NCBI GenBank assembly: GCA_022360105.1
Contig: JAKSDL010000183.1
Span: 1 to 64,000 of the forward strand
Length of the DNA stretch: 64,000 nt
Direction of reading: 5' to 3'
Source: Pseudomonadota bacterium
GTDB lineage: Bacteria; SAR324; XYD2-FULL-50-16; JAHJRI01
Under the pieces are notes generated by a model that was given only the letters and a program-made list of their open reading frames with translations, was not told the origin of the DNA and did no database searches. The position numbers and the translations under genes are program-made. This document shows positions 18,855-27,804 of the stretch, one piece after another. Each line of letters opens with the position of its first letter. Position 1 is the stretch's first letter.

Positions 18855-20645
18855 CTAGTTGGGATCTTTGAATTGCAAATCGTACAATCTTTTGTATTCA
18901 CCCTTTTGCGCAAGAAGTTCGGAATGATTTCCGGATTCGATAATCTGACCGTCTTTTAAGACATGAATAATATCTGCGTGTTTGATGGTGGAAAGGCGGT
19001 GGGCAATGACGAGGGAGGTACGGTTTTTCATAAGGTTTTCTATTGCAGCCTGCACTTCCTTTTCAGATTCTGTGTCCAGTGCGCTGGTTGCTTCATCAAG
19101 TATCAGGATCGGAGCGTTTTTGATGAGAGCCCTGGAAATGGCGATGCGTTGCCTCTGGCCTCCGGAAAGCATCACACCTTTCTCCCCAATTTCCTGATCG
19201 TATTGATTGGGAAGCTGCATAATGAAATCGTGTGCGTAACCTGCTTTTGCTGCGTCAACCAATGCTTCATCAGAACAATCCAATTGACCGAACACAGTAT
19301 CCTGCTTGATGGATGAACAATCTACGTTGCCATAAGAAATGTTGTTGCGAATAGTGTCGTTGAACAGCACAATCTCCTGGGTGACAGTTGCCATTTGGTT
19401 ACGCAGGGAATAGAGAGTTGCTTCCCGGATATCCATGCCGTCGATTGTTATTTTACCGCATTCCGGGGGGACATCGTAAAAACGCGGAATCAGATTGGCC
19501 AGGGTGGATTTACCACTACCGCTGCTCCCAACCAGGGCCGTAATAGTTCCGGCTTTGAGGGTGAGGTCGATATCCTTCAAAACTTCGGTATCCTCATAGG
19601 CAAATCGATCGATCTTTATGCGAATTTCGTTTTGAATGGGAGGAATCCGTTTGGCATCGGGTACTTCTTCAATTTTCTCGTCGCTCTCCAGCACCTCAAA
19701 TATCCTCTTTGCCGCCGCTATACCTTCCTGGATCTTTAGCGTGATACCATTCAGTTGTTTTAAGGGCATATTCAGCATCGCAAATGAGGTAATAAACGAG
19801 GTAAAATCGCCCACGGTAATCTGATTGGTATTAATCAAATGGCCACCAAAAATGAATACAAAAACGAAAAACACTCCCGCCGTTATTTGAAGCAAAGGAA
19901 ATGAATAGGAGCTAATGAAGATCGACTCCATGAAATGTTTTAGCAACTTTTGGTTTTTTTCGGCAAAACGGGAAGTTTCATACTTCTCCATAATGAATGC
20001 CTTCACCACCCTGATCCCTGTTATTGTTTCGGATAGCAGCATAGACAATTCACCAAATTGATTCAGTCGTTTGGTAGTTGCCTTGTTGCTTTGTTGACCG
20101 AAAAAAGAGATCAATTTTGAGACAATCGGCAGCAAAATCAACGTCAGCAGCATCAACTTCCAGCTGCGATCAAACATAATAACAAACAGGAACAAAATCG
20201 TTGGAATATCTCTCAGCGGACCGACAATACCTATGACAATCGCTTCGTTCAGCGTGACAAAATCGACCGTGAAGCGAGAGATAAGTTCTCCTGAAGGTCT
20301 CTTATTAAAGAAACTGATTGGCATGTAGATGATGCGTTCGTAGAGCTTTTCACGCAATACACGAATGGTTTTTTGCGCCAGGGATCCCATCAAATAATTT
20401 TGAATAAAAAATGAAATCCCTTGCAAAACCAAAATCAGCATCATTGCCAGACCGACCAGAACATATCGCTCAATCTCAATGGTCTCCTGGGTTTTGACCG
20501 CCTCAATCTGGTAATCCATCACGGTTTTAATGTAATGGGCAGGAGCTACGGTAAAAATAGAGTACGACAGCATAAACAAAATACTGAAAATTGCTTGTAT
20601 CTTGTATCGAAATACGAATCTGCCTACTTTTAAGATATACTTCAT
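18855..20645 (-). CDS. msbA: MsbA-like ABC exporter (half-transporter)
   Basis: 596 residues. An N-terminal membrane domain with six helices (about 1-310) is fused to an ATPase domain: Walker [17 protein letters not shown], signature MLSGGQRQRIAISRA, Walker B PILILDEATSALD and H-loop VIAHRLSTI. The layout and the ISFFNKRPSGELISRF segment fit the MsbA/lipid flippase group, so lipid A-core export is the likely role; other lipid or drug substrates cannot be excluded. Odd: between the Q-loop and the signature there is an extra stretch of about 12 residues containing a near-repeat (GNVDCSS and GQLDCSD). It starts 15 bp after the phosphoesterase gene, so the two form an operon. Confidence 0.85.
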   Translation of the reverse strand: MKYILKVGRFVFRYKIQAIFSILFMLSYSIFTVAPAHYIKTVMDYQIEAVKTQETIEIERYVLVGLAMMLILVLQGISFFIQNYLMGSLAQKTIRVLREKLYERIIYMPISFFNKRPSGELISRFTVDFVTLNEAIVIGIVGPLRDIPTILFLFVIMFDRSWKLMLLTLILLPIVSKLISFFGQQSNKATTKRLNQFGELSMLLSETITGIRVVKAFIMEKYETSRFAEKNQKLLKHFMESIFISSYSFPLLQITAGVFFVFVFIFGGHLINTNQITVGDFTSFITSFAMLNMPLKQLNGITLKIQEGIAAAKRIFEVLESDEKIEEVPDAKRIPPIQNEIRIKIDRFAYEDTEVLKDIDLTLKAGTITALVGSSGSGKSTLANLIPRFYDVPPECGKITIDGMDIREATLYSLRNQMATVTQEIVLFNDTIRNNISYGNVDCSSIKQDTVFGQLDCSDEALVDAAKAGYAHDFIMQLPNQYDQEIGEKGVMLSGGQRQRIAISRALIKNAPILILDEATSALDTESEKEVQAAIENLMKNRTSLVIAHRLSTIKHADIIHVLKDGQIIESGNHSELLAQKGEYKRLYDLQFKDPN

Positions 20646-20660
20646 TAAGTTCTGATCTTG

Positions 20661-21569
20661 TTATTGGATGCCTGATCCTGCTTTTTGTCTTGTAAACGTA
20701 TATACCTCTTTACCACTATTATCCAAATAATGAAAGGAGGCCTGGGCTGGTGTGAATTGAGCCCAGATATATCCATAATCTTCAACAAAAAACCTGGTGT
20801 TTGGCAGAGGTTTTTTCTTTGCTTTTCGGATGGGTGATCCGCCACCACCGGATACAATTTGGTCGAATCCACCGTATGTCGTATGTTCCAATGCATGATT
20901 ATGCCCAGAAATGAAAAAATGGATACCTGATTTGGCGACAATCATGCGCTCCAGCCAAGTCATTCCTCCATGTCGTCCGCTGGAGATTGCAGGGTGATGT
21001 CCCAATCCTATGCGCCAGGATTTGTCCGTTTTTTTAAACAATCGCCAGAGTGTTTTTACCGAACAGGTCGTATTGATGGCATAAATTTGGGCAGGGCCTG
21101 CAGTAAAGTCATAATCCGTTGCCGGCATGTTCCAGCGTTCACTGATTGCCGTATAATCTATTTGAGCCCGCCAGTTCCCTACCAGGTCATGATTTCCCAA
21201 GATAGCATAAAACGGCACCTGCAGGTTGTACATTGATTCAAACTTTGTATCCAGTTGCTCGTCTTCAATACTGCTTATTCCCTTCTGGATAAAATTGTCA
21301 CCGGCCAGCAGCACGAGATCACACCCTTTTTCCCTGGCTGTCCTTTCCATAGCCTTTGCTACAATCCGCTGATTATCAGAGCCTGATCCGTAGTCACCCA
21401 GGATCAGCATTTTAATTTCACTCTGGTCATCCTTAAATGCAAGGTTGGTCTCGCATTGGGCATAATAAGGCGGACAACCTCGCCTATCCAAAAGCCTGGC
21501 AACGGGTCTTTTTAACAAAATATACAGGAAAAACGCAGAGAGGAAGGAAATCCCAAGTATTTCAATCAT
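20661..21569 (-). CDS. Membrane-anchored metallophosphoesterase (purple acid phosphatase-like)
   Basis: 302 residues. One N-terminal hydrophobic helix (about 3-20) is followed by a calcineurin-like fold with all five metal motifs in order: LILGDYGSG, LLAGDNFI, LGNHDLVG, GLGHHPAISS and FISGHNHALEH. The GDYG form of the first motif and the GGSPIRKAKK region resemble tartrate-resistant / purple acid phosphatases. It is probably a dimetal phosphatase attached to the inner membrane. Coupling to the MsbA-like gene suggests an envelope-lipid or phosphate-release role, which is inference. Confidence 0.85.
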   Translation of the reverse strand: MIEILGISFLSAFFLYILLKRPVARLLDRRGCPPYYAQCETNLAFKDDQSEIKMLILGDYGSGSDNQRIVAKAMERTAREKGCDLVLLAGDNFIQKGISSIEDEQLDTKFESMYNLQVPFYAILGNHDLVGNWRAQIDYTAISERWNMPATDYDFTAGPAQIYAINTTCSVKTLWRLFKKTDKSWRIGLGHHPAISSGRHGGMTWLERMIVAKSGIHFFISGHNHALEHTTYGGFDQIVSGGGGSPIRKAKKKPLPNTRFFVEDYGYIWAQFTPAQASFHYLDNSGKEVYTFTRQKAGSGIQ

Positions 21570-21695
21570 GAAGTGAGAGTAAAAAAGAAACCATAAGATG
21601 GAGCAATGTTACTATAATCTGAATACCATCTATGAGTTTCTTCTCGATTTGGAGAAACTGTCAACCTGTTTCCCCAAATCTCAGGGGTTTGGTTT

Positions 21696-22514
21696 TTATT
21701 TCCCGGTAAATTTGGGCTTTCTTTTTTCGGAAAAAGCGGTGAACGCTTCGAACAGGTCATGTGAAGGAATAATGTTTGCGCTCATGGAAGCCACATATTT
21801 CAATCCGTCATCCACGGATTTACCGACACCATATTTCAGTACGTCCTTGCTGGCCTGAACCGCCAAGGGAGAATTCTCTGCAATCCGGACAGCCATCTCT
21901 TCTGCTCCTTGGAAAAGTGCGTCTTTGTCATCATACACCCTGTTGACAAGTAAGATATCTTTCGCACGTTTCGCGTCGATATCAGCTGCCGTGTATGCAA
22001 GTTCCCTGGCAATGCCCTGTCCCACAATATGGGGAATCCGCTGCAAAACACCGACATCCGCAACAAATCCCACTGCGGCTTCTCGAAGGGAAAAAGTAGC
22101 ATCATTGCTGCACAACCTGATATCACAAGCAGTGATCATATCGAGCCCCGCTCCAATGCAAAAACCGTTTACAGCCGCAATTACAGGTTTTCGACAATTC
22201 TCGATTGCCGTCAAACCTTCCTGTAATTTGTAGATTTTCTGCAACAACGCTCTTTTAATACCGCCTTTTTGCTCTCCATCCATTAGTTCCGGCAGTTCGG
22301 GAGTCATGCCCATTAAGTCGATACCGGCACAGAAATTATCGCTGCTCGAAGCAATGATAACCACGCGAATGTCATCGTCTGCATCCAAATCCCTGAAGAT
22401 GGGAATTGTTTCCGTCCAGGCTGGCGGATGCATGGCATTCTTCTTTTCGGGTCTATTCAGATATACCCATGCCAATGGTGCTTTTTTTTCAACCTGGTAA
22501 TATTCGTAACTCAT
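21696..22514 (-). CDS. Crotonase, dienoyl-CoA isomerase (ECH1)-like
   Basis: 272 residues with the crotonase fold: VYLNRPEKKNAM, the oxyanion-hole segments FCAGIDL and GFCIGAGLDM. The three acidic residues that define delta3,5-delta2,4-dienoyl-CoA isomerase in rat ECH1 (Asp176, Glu196, Asp204) have counterparts here: D125 in GAGLDM, E145 in SLREAAVGF and D153 in VADVGVLQRIP. It would therefore help oxidise unsaturated fatty acids with odd-numbered double bonds. GGAGG precedes the ATG. It is divergent from the DsrE-like gene. Plain enoyl-CoA hydratase is the alternative but fits the acidic residues less well. Confidence 0.85.
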   Translation of the reverse strand: MSYEYYQVEKKAPLAWVYLNRPEKKNAMHPPAWTETIPIFRDLDADDDIRVVIIASSSDNFCAGIDLMGMTPELPELMDGEQKGGIKRALLQKIYKLQEGLTAIENCRKPVIAAVNGFCIGAGLDMITACDIRLCSNDATFSLREAAVGFVADVGVLQRIPHIVGQGIARELAYTAADIDAKRAKDILLVNRVYDDKDALFQGAEEMAVRIAENSPLAVQASKDVLKYGVGKSVDDGLKYVASMSANIIPSHDLFEAFTAFSEKRKPKFTGK

Positions 22515-22866
22515 TTCATCCTCCTATAATAATTTGAGTTTGTGCCGCACACCCTGCAACTCCTTCCGTGTGATCCAAGGGTGGATTGATGAAAACCATT
22601 TATTTTCAACATTTTCAATTTGAGTCATTCATCAAATCTTGGCACTTTGAATCAAAATCCGTCCATTCCTCGCTTTTCTGCTAACCATAGACCCCAATCA
22701 ATACGGATGCAACACCTTTTACCACCATGAAATTCAATCCGATCCTCAGTCTTTGGTTGCTTCAGGTTGAGATCAGTGGCATTTTAACCTTTTTCCAATG
22801 TCCAAACTTAAATATAATTACATTGAGTAACGATACAACATTTTAATCATTCTAAGGATTACAGAA
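22515..22866. other. Divergent intergenic region between crotonase and DsrE-like genes
   Basis: 352 bp without a gene; it must hold both promoters. A perfect -10 box TATAAT lies at 22813-22818 for the plus-strand gene, with no good -35. An 8-bp inverted repeat TTGATGAA...TTCATCAA (22586-22593 and 22628-22635) could be an operator. Confidence 0.4.
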
Positions 22867-23430
22867 ATGGAAAAAGAACTGGAAGCAAAAGTAGAACAAA
22901 AAGTCAAAGAAATCATGGACCGTGAATTTGAGGCAAAATGGAATCAATACCTTGCAGAAAAAAATGACGCAAACAAATGCGCCATTATTGCTTCAAAAGG
23001 TTCCATGGACTGGGCTTATCCTCCGTTGATTCTTGGAGCTGCTGCATCGGCCATGGATATGGACACCTCAATCTTTTTTACTTTTTATGGTCTGGACATT
23101 ATTCACAAGGAAAAACATAAAAAGCTGAAAGTTCCTTCCATCGCTAATCCAGCCATGCCTGTATCGATACCCAACATGGTAGGTATGCTGCCAGGCATGA
23201 CTTCGATGGCAACCATGATGATGAAAAGCTGGATGGGCAAAGCCAACGTCATGTCGATTCCGGATCTAATCGAAGCCTGTATTGACGGTGGAGTAAAAAT
23301 GATCGGTTGCCAGATGACCATGGATGTCATGGGAGTAAAACGAGAAGATCTCTTTGACGAAATAGAAATTGGCGGAGCTGCTGCTTTCCTTGGGTTTGCT
23401 TCAGGAGCAAATCTTAATCTGTTTATATAA
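22867..23430 (+). CDS. DsrE/DsrF-family sulfur-carrier-like protein
   Basis: 187 residues. A charged N-terminal helix (1-35) precedes a DsrE fold: CAIIASKGSMDWAYPPLI, FTFYGLDII and a methionine-rich loop. The conserved cysteine motif is GCQMTMDVMGV (C148), and AAAFLGFASGANLNLFI ends the protein. This pattern matches the DsrE3/DsrEFH2-like subgroup, where the cysteine carries sulfane sulfur between rhodanese and TusA partners. No TusA, rhodanese or Dsr gene is adjacent, so the partner is unknown. The stop codon lies within the target-site duplication of the inserted MITE-like element that follows. Confidence 0.85.
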   Translation: MEKELEAKVEQKVKEIMDREFEAKWNQYLAEKNDANKCAIIASKGSMDWAYPPLILGAAASAMDMDTSIFFTFYGLDIIHKEKHKKLKVPSIANPAMPVSIPNMVGMLPGMTSMATMMMKSWMGKANVMSIPDLIEACIDGGVKMIGCQMTMDVMGVKREDLFDEIEIGGAAAFLGFASGANLNLFI

Positions 23431-23433
23431 TTG

Positions 23434-23664
23434 GTGCCTGAACGAAAAATTGCTGACCCCTTATCCAGTTTTATGCCAGATGCCTGAATTCAGCTTGAAG
23501 ATTAACGTGCTGTCAACCGTCAGCGTTCAGCTGAAGATGTAACAATTACAAGTAAAAACCGGCTGAGAACTGATCGCTGAACGCTGAAAGCACTATACTT
23601 CAAAATGCCAAGCTGCTTCCAAAGCTTCTATTGGTATGGGATAAATTGGTTTTCGTTCAGGCAC
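23434..23664. mobile_element. MITE-like element with perfect TIRs and a 6-bp target duplication
   Basis: 231 bp with no coding capacity. It begins GTGCCTGAACGAAAA and ends with the exact reverse complement (15-bp terminal inverted repeats). It is flanked on both sides by the direct repeat TAATTG (23428-23433 and 23665-23670). The interior is an imperfect long palindrome; the best inner arms are CAGCGTTCAG (23521-23530) and CTGAACGCTG (23577-23586). Terminal repeats, duplication and lack of genes are the hallmarks of a miniature transposable element moved by a transposase encoded elsewhere. The left duplication contains the TAA stop of the DsrE-like gene, which is therefore intact. Confidence 0.8.
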
Positions 23665-23907
23665 TAATTGCCAGTCTGCTATATTTAACTGCTGAATCGT
23701 TAGTTTCCTGCTTTGGCGGGTGAACACCTGCCATTTGCCTCTATTCACTTTTTATTGACAAAAATACCATGATCACAGCATGTTGCAAGGTGATAGTCTT
23801 ACTTTCCTTTGAACGGTGGAGGTATTTAAATATCTAATAAAAATAAAAAGCCAACTATCCCACTAATGCCCACACCAACATGAATCAACACATAAATGCA
23901 TTAAATC

Positions 23908-24792
23908 ATGAATGTCGCAACTATTAAAGAATGGTTCGATCTCAGCAAAATTACTGAATTTATCTATCTGGATAAATTTTTTGGATCATTGATCATAATC
24001 TTTATTCTGTGGATCGTCCGATATTCAATCCTTAAGATCGTTAATCATCAGACAGACAGCGCAAGTGCTCGTTATTCCTGGAGAAAGGGGACGCGCTATA
24101 TGTTTGTGTTTCTGTTGATCGTTCTCATTGGTCGCCACTGGTTAAACGGACTTGAACCCATTCTGGCGTTTTTAGGTATCATTGCCGTTGGATTGACTAT
24201 TTCTCTGAAGGAAGTCGTGTCTAATCTGGCAGGAATTGTGGTAATCCTATGGAGAAACGTTTTTGAAGTGGGAGATCGGATCGAAATTTCGAACTACAAG
24301 GGCGATGTTGTAGGATTAGGAGTCATGTATTTTTCAATCCTCGAAATCGGCCAATGGGTCGATGCAGAACAAAGCACGGGTCGGCTGATCAGAATCCCCA
24401 ACAGCATGGTCATTTCTCAACCTGTAATCAACTACACAAAAACCTTTCCTTTTATTTGGGATGAAATTTCGATCTGCATTACCTTTGACAGCAACTGGAA
24501 AAAAGCCAGGGAAGTTTTACAAGCCATTGCCGATGAAAAAGTAGGTGATAAAACGGGGGAAAAAACCAAAGCTGTGCTGGAAATGTTAAAAGACAACAGA
24601 GATGATTTGATACACTTTAAATATCTTAGTCCGAAGATCTACATGAAACCCCAACAGAGTTCGCCGGTAGGCATCGTGTTGACCCTTCGATATTTATGCA
24701 ATCCAAAAGAACGAAGGGGAAGAGAAAATGACCTGTGGGAAGCAATCCTGGACCAGTTTCAAGCTGATCCGGAAATTACCATCTGCCAGTAG
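23908..24792 (+). CDS. MscS-family mechanosensitive channel
   Basis: 294 residues. Three hydrophobic helices (about 22-40, 65-80 and 84-105) lead into the pore-lining helix and MscS beta domain: LTISLKEVVSNLAGIVVIL, then VFEVGDRIEISNYKGDVVGL and LIRIPNSMVISQPVINYT. The alpha/beta C-terminal domain follows. These are the standard MscS signatures; the protein releases osmolytes under hypo-osmotic shock at the inner membrane. It follows the MITE-like element and has no obvious operon partner, since the next gene begins 119 bp later. Confidence 0.92.
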   Translation: MNVATIKEWFDLSKITEFIYLDKFFGSLIIIFILWIVRYSILKIVNHQTDSASARYSWRKGTRYMFVFLLIVLIGRHWLNGLEPILAFLGIIAVGLTISLKEVVSNLAGIVVILWRNVFEVGDRIEISNYKGDVVGLGVMYFSILEIGQWVDAEQSTGRLIRIPNSMVISQPVINYTKTFPFIWDEISICITFDSNWKKAREVLQAIADEKVGDKTGEKTKAVLEMLKDNRDDLIHFKYLSPKIYMKPQQSSPVGIVLTLRYLCNPKERRGRENDLWEAILDQFQADPEITICQ

Positions 24793-24911
24793 AATAAAAA
24801 CGATGGTGACTAAGCGACCCAAGGCCAGATTTTTGCAGCTTTAACCGGATAGAAAGGTCAGTGTCAATCAATCGCATATCTGATGCCCTAAAAAACAACC
24901 AAAAGGAGATT

Positions 24912-25814
24912 ATGAACGTTTTTATTACCGGAGGTCGCGGATTTGTTGGTCAACACCTCACAAAATTCTTACTCGATAAAGGCTGTAAGGTCGTGTCTGT
25001 CAGTCGTTCAAAAAAGAGCGACGGACCATCACATGATAATTTTCGTTACCTGTCTGCAGACACGACAATTCCCGGGGCCTGGCAGGAAGAAGTAAAAAAT
25101 GTTGATGTGATTGTCAACCTTGCCGGAGTCAATATTTTTAGTTACTGGACACAAAAATATAAACAGGCGATTTATGACAGTCGAATTCTTACCACAAAAA
25201 ATCTGGTGGAAGCCATACCTGAAAATAACAACACAACCTTAATCAGCACTTCAGCCCTGGGATTTTACGGAGATCGGGGAGATGATATCCTGACTGAACA
25301 GGAACCGAACGGCACAGATTTTCTGGCTAAAGTCTGTGCCGATTGGGAAAAAGAAGCCTTCCAGGCTGAGAAAAAACAAACCAGGGTTGCCATTGCCCGA
25401 TTTGGTGTGGTGTCTGATAAAAGCGGAGGTGCCATGAAAATGATGTTGCCGGCGTTTAAGTTTTTTGTTGGAGGTCCTTTGGGCAAAGGTACACAGTTTT
25501 TTCCCTGGGTTCACCTGCACGATTTGATTCAGGCAATTTGGCACCTGGTCGAAAATAAGGAATTAAGCGGGATATTTAATTTCTGTGCTCCCGAACCTAT
25601 CCGCAACCGCGACATGTCAAAGACTATCGGCAAGCTGCTTCGTCGCCCATCCTTCATGGCAGTTCCGGGGTTTGCGATTCGAATGGTAATTGGTGAACTC
25701 GGCTCCATGGTTTTGTTTAGCCAACGAGGCAAACCCGAAAAACTTTTGAGCTCCGGATTTACATTTCAATTCGAGAATTTTGAAGTTGCCTTAAAAGAAA
25801 TACTCGGCAAGTAG
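24912..25814 (+). CDS. TIGR01777/YfcH-family NAD(P)-dependent epimerase-like protein
   Basis: 300 residues. The N-terminal Rossmann motif is FITGGRGFVGQHL. STSALGFYGDRGDD carries the family's Ser/Tyr region, and FFPWVHLHDLIQAI and the C-terminal DUF1731-type segment complete the family pattern. I chose the ATG at 24912 because AAGGAG lies just upstream and the Rossmann strand starts there; an upstream in-frame start would add an unsupported leader of 17 residues. Function of the family is unclear; it resembles nucleotide-sugar epimerases without a proven substrate. Confidence 0.9.
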   Translation: MNVFITGGRGFVGQHLTKFLLDKGCKVVSVSRSKKSDGPSHDNFRYLSADTTIPGAWQEEVKNVDVIVNLAGVNIFSYWTQKYKQAIYDSRILTTKNLVEAIPENNNTTLISTSALGFYGDRGDDILTEQEPNGTDFLAKVCADWEKEAFQAEKKQTRVAIARFGVVSDKSGGAMKMMLPAFKFFVGGPLGKGTQFFPWVHLHDLIQAIWHLVENKELSGIFNFCAPEPIRNRDMSKTIGKLLRRPSFMAVPGFAIRMVIGELGSMVLFSQRGKPEKLLSSGFTFQFENFEVALKEILGK

Positions 25815-26009
25815 AACAGGTTATTAGGTTATGGATCTTCCAGTTTCTGTTTTTCCGTGATTTGATTCCCCACAGAATTTTGCCAAAAAGCAACGCAAAG
25901 CTATTGACAGGGAGACAAAATCTTCGGAGATTTTTCTATTTATAACGATTTGCTGAACTGCTTTGGACAGAGCAAGTTATTTCAGAATTGACAAGATTTA
26001 CGGGAAGCA

Positions 26010-27152
26010 ATGGCGCAAACAGACAAACCATCACTTTTTATTCAATTTGCGGGACAAGGCGTTAAATACATCGAAGAACTTCGCAGACTGTATCAGTCAC
26101 AACCGGATATGCAGGATTTTATTCATCAAGCCATAGAAGTTGTAAAAAAAGAAGCTGCTTCCTATGATGATTCTGAGACAGGCTTTTTTTCGCAGGGTTT
26201 AGGTGCCGATGTCTGGATTAAAAATCCCGATAAAACACCCGATGCAGGTTATCTGTCTTCTTCTCCGCTATCGCACCCTTTCATTTTTTTAAGCCAGATC
26301 AGTAACTACCTTTCTATTCTCAAAGAAGGCATCGATCCCAAAATCCTTATCGCCAACACTCACAGTGTTACCGGTTTTTCCACCGGAGTGGTGGCAGCTA
26401 TTCTGGCAGCCTTGGATCTGGATTTGGATGAGCTGTGTGAGATGGCTTTAAAGGTGCAAGCCATGTTTTTCTGGCAGGGTGTGCGTTGTCAACAATCCAT
26501 GTACCGCTTTGGCTCAGAACCCGTACTTAATCCGGAAAAAATCGATTCCATCAAAGGACCGCCAAGCTGCATGGCCAGTATCACCCAGCTACCTCTCGAT
26601 GACTTAAAACTGCTGATTCAGGACTATTCTGAGTATGGTGTAGTACACCCGGCATATGAACTTTTTCCCGGCCGCTGGATCGTGGCCGGATTGCCTGAAA
26701 ATCTGATTGGATTTCGTAATTTTGTTCAATCCCAGCGAAAAGAATGTGCCTGGAAATATGTGCCTTCAACGATTGCCGCCCATTGTCCTTTCCTCAACTA
26801 CGCCTTGGAGACTTCTCCCATCGATGCAAAAAACGTGGGATTGGAAATTTCCGGTTCCGATTTAAAAGTGCCGGTCTGGGCCAATGATATGGGAAAGGAT
26901 CTGAGAGAAAGCCAAGACGTTATTCAAGACGTGATGACTGCCTACTTCACCAAACCTGCCATGTGGAGTAAACAGATCGACCCCTTGCTCAACGGCAATA
27001 AAGTCTCTTACGTATTGGATTTTGGACCCGGACCGGGAGTGGCCAGTCTTACGGAAAACTATCTCAGGGAATCCGATATTGTGGTCATCCGCTGCACCGT
27101 CCCGCTGGGTCGCAAACGGTTATTCAAAGAAGTTATGCCTTTGATTAGCTAA
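26010..27152 (+). CDS. Stand-alone homologue of the fungal FAS starter acyltransferase domain
   Basis: 380 residues, soluble. The N-terminus IQFAGQGVKYIEELRRLY, the nucleophile elbow GFSTGVVAA (S124), the MFFWQGVRCQQ segment, a candidate catalytic H258 in IAAHCPFLNYA and YVLDFGPGPGVASL (about 334-347) follow, in order, the landmarks of the acetyltransferase (SAT) domain of type I fungal fatty acid synthase beta subunits, as I recall them. Known there: the serine is acylated from acyl-CoA and passed to an acyl carrier protein. Here the domain is an independent gene with no ketosynthase or ACP beside it. A FabD-type malonyltransferase is the alternative, but the resemblance to FabD is weaker. 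Confidence 0.75.
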   Translation: MAQTDKPSLFIQFAGQGVKYIEELRRLYQSQPDMQDFIHQAIEVVKKEAASYDDSETGFFSQGLGADVWIKNPDKTPDAGYLSSSPLSHPFIFLSQISNYLSILKEGIDPKILIANTHSVTGFSTGVVAAILAALDLDLDELCEMALKVQAMFFWQGVRCQQSMYRFGSEPVLNPEKIDSIKGPPSCMASITQLPLDDLKLLIQDYSEYGVVHPAYELFPGRWIVAGLPENLIGFRNFVQSQRKECAWKYVPSTIAAHCPFLNYALETSPIDAKNVGLEISGSDLKVPVWANDMGKDLRESQDVIQDVMTAYFTKPAMWSKQIDPLLNGNKVSYVLDFGPGPGVASLTENYLRESDIVVIRCTVPLGRKRLFKEVMPLIS

Positions 27153-27225
27153 GGAATGAGTTTTCAACTCTTATCACGCAAAAGCTTTAGCGGTTTTTAC
27201 CAGGCAATGAAGACATCAGATTCAT

Positions 27226-27522
27226 TCAAAAATCCAACACTTCATAGGTATTTAATTCAAATCGAATTTTCCCTGCTTCCATCAAAGATCCGAATTCCTG
27301 ATTAAATTCCCCCCAGTCAGGGTTTGACATGCAGGCCTCATGATTTTCTTTGCTTTCCCATTTGAAGTAGGTAGCAGTATGGGTGTCATCGTGAGACACA
27401 TGCATGCGGATTCCGATCAAACCTGGCTGCGCTTTAAACAAATCCATGGATCTTTTGCACAAATCCATATACTGGGCCTTAATGTCACTATCGTAAAATG
27501 TCTTGGTCATCACAACGAACAT
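27226..27522 (-). CDS. Antibiotic biosynthesis monooxygenase (ABM) domain protein
   Basis: 98 residues with a dimeric ferredoxin-like alpha/beta fold: MFVVMTKTFY, PGLIGIRMHVSHDD, TATYFKWESKENHEACM and a C-terminal strand FELNTYEV. This is the ABM superfamily, which includes quinol monooxygenases and heme-degrading enzymes; the exact activity cannot be told. The ATG at 27522 is chosen because AAAGGAG precedes it at good spacing; a longer frame lacks support. It converges on the acyltransferase gene. Confidence 0.8.
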   Translation of the reverse strand: MFVVMTKTFYDSDIKAQYMDLCKRSMDLFKAQPGLIGIRMHVSHDDTHTATYFKWESKENHEACMSNPDWGEFNQEFGSLMEAGKIRFELNTYEVLDF

Positions 27523-27804
27523 AGCAAACTCCTTTGACAGCCTGTCAGCACCAGGCAATTATTGGCATATTTTGGAAAAATCAGGTCTCTTTCATGAAAT
27601 TTTAATTCAATACAATTCACTTTTACCGGAAATTTCAAGTGTCCAAAACAGGCAGTTATGACAAAACCACCCGATATTCAGGACAAATGATTGATTCACT
27701 CTGCAAGTCAACCGGCAGTTGATGTTTAGACCTGCCCTGCCTATACTGGATAAGCTGTTTCGTTCTATTTCCGGATATTTATTCAACCCAGACTGAAGGA
27801 CCCA

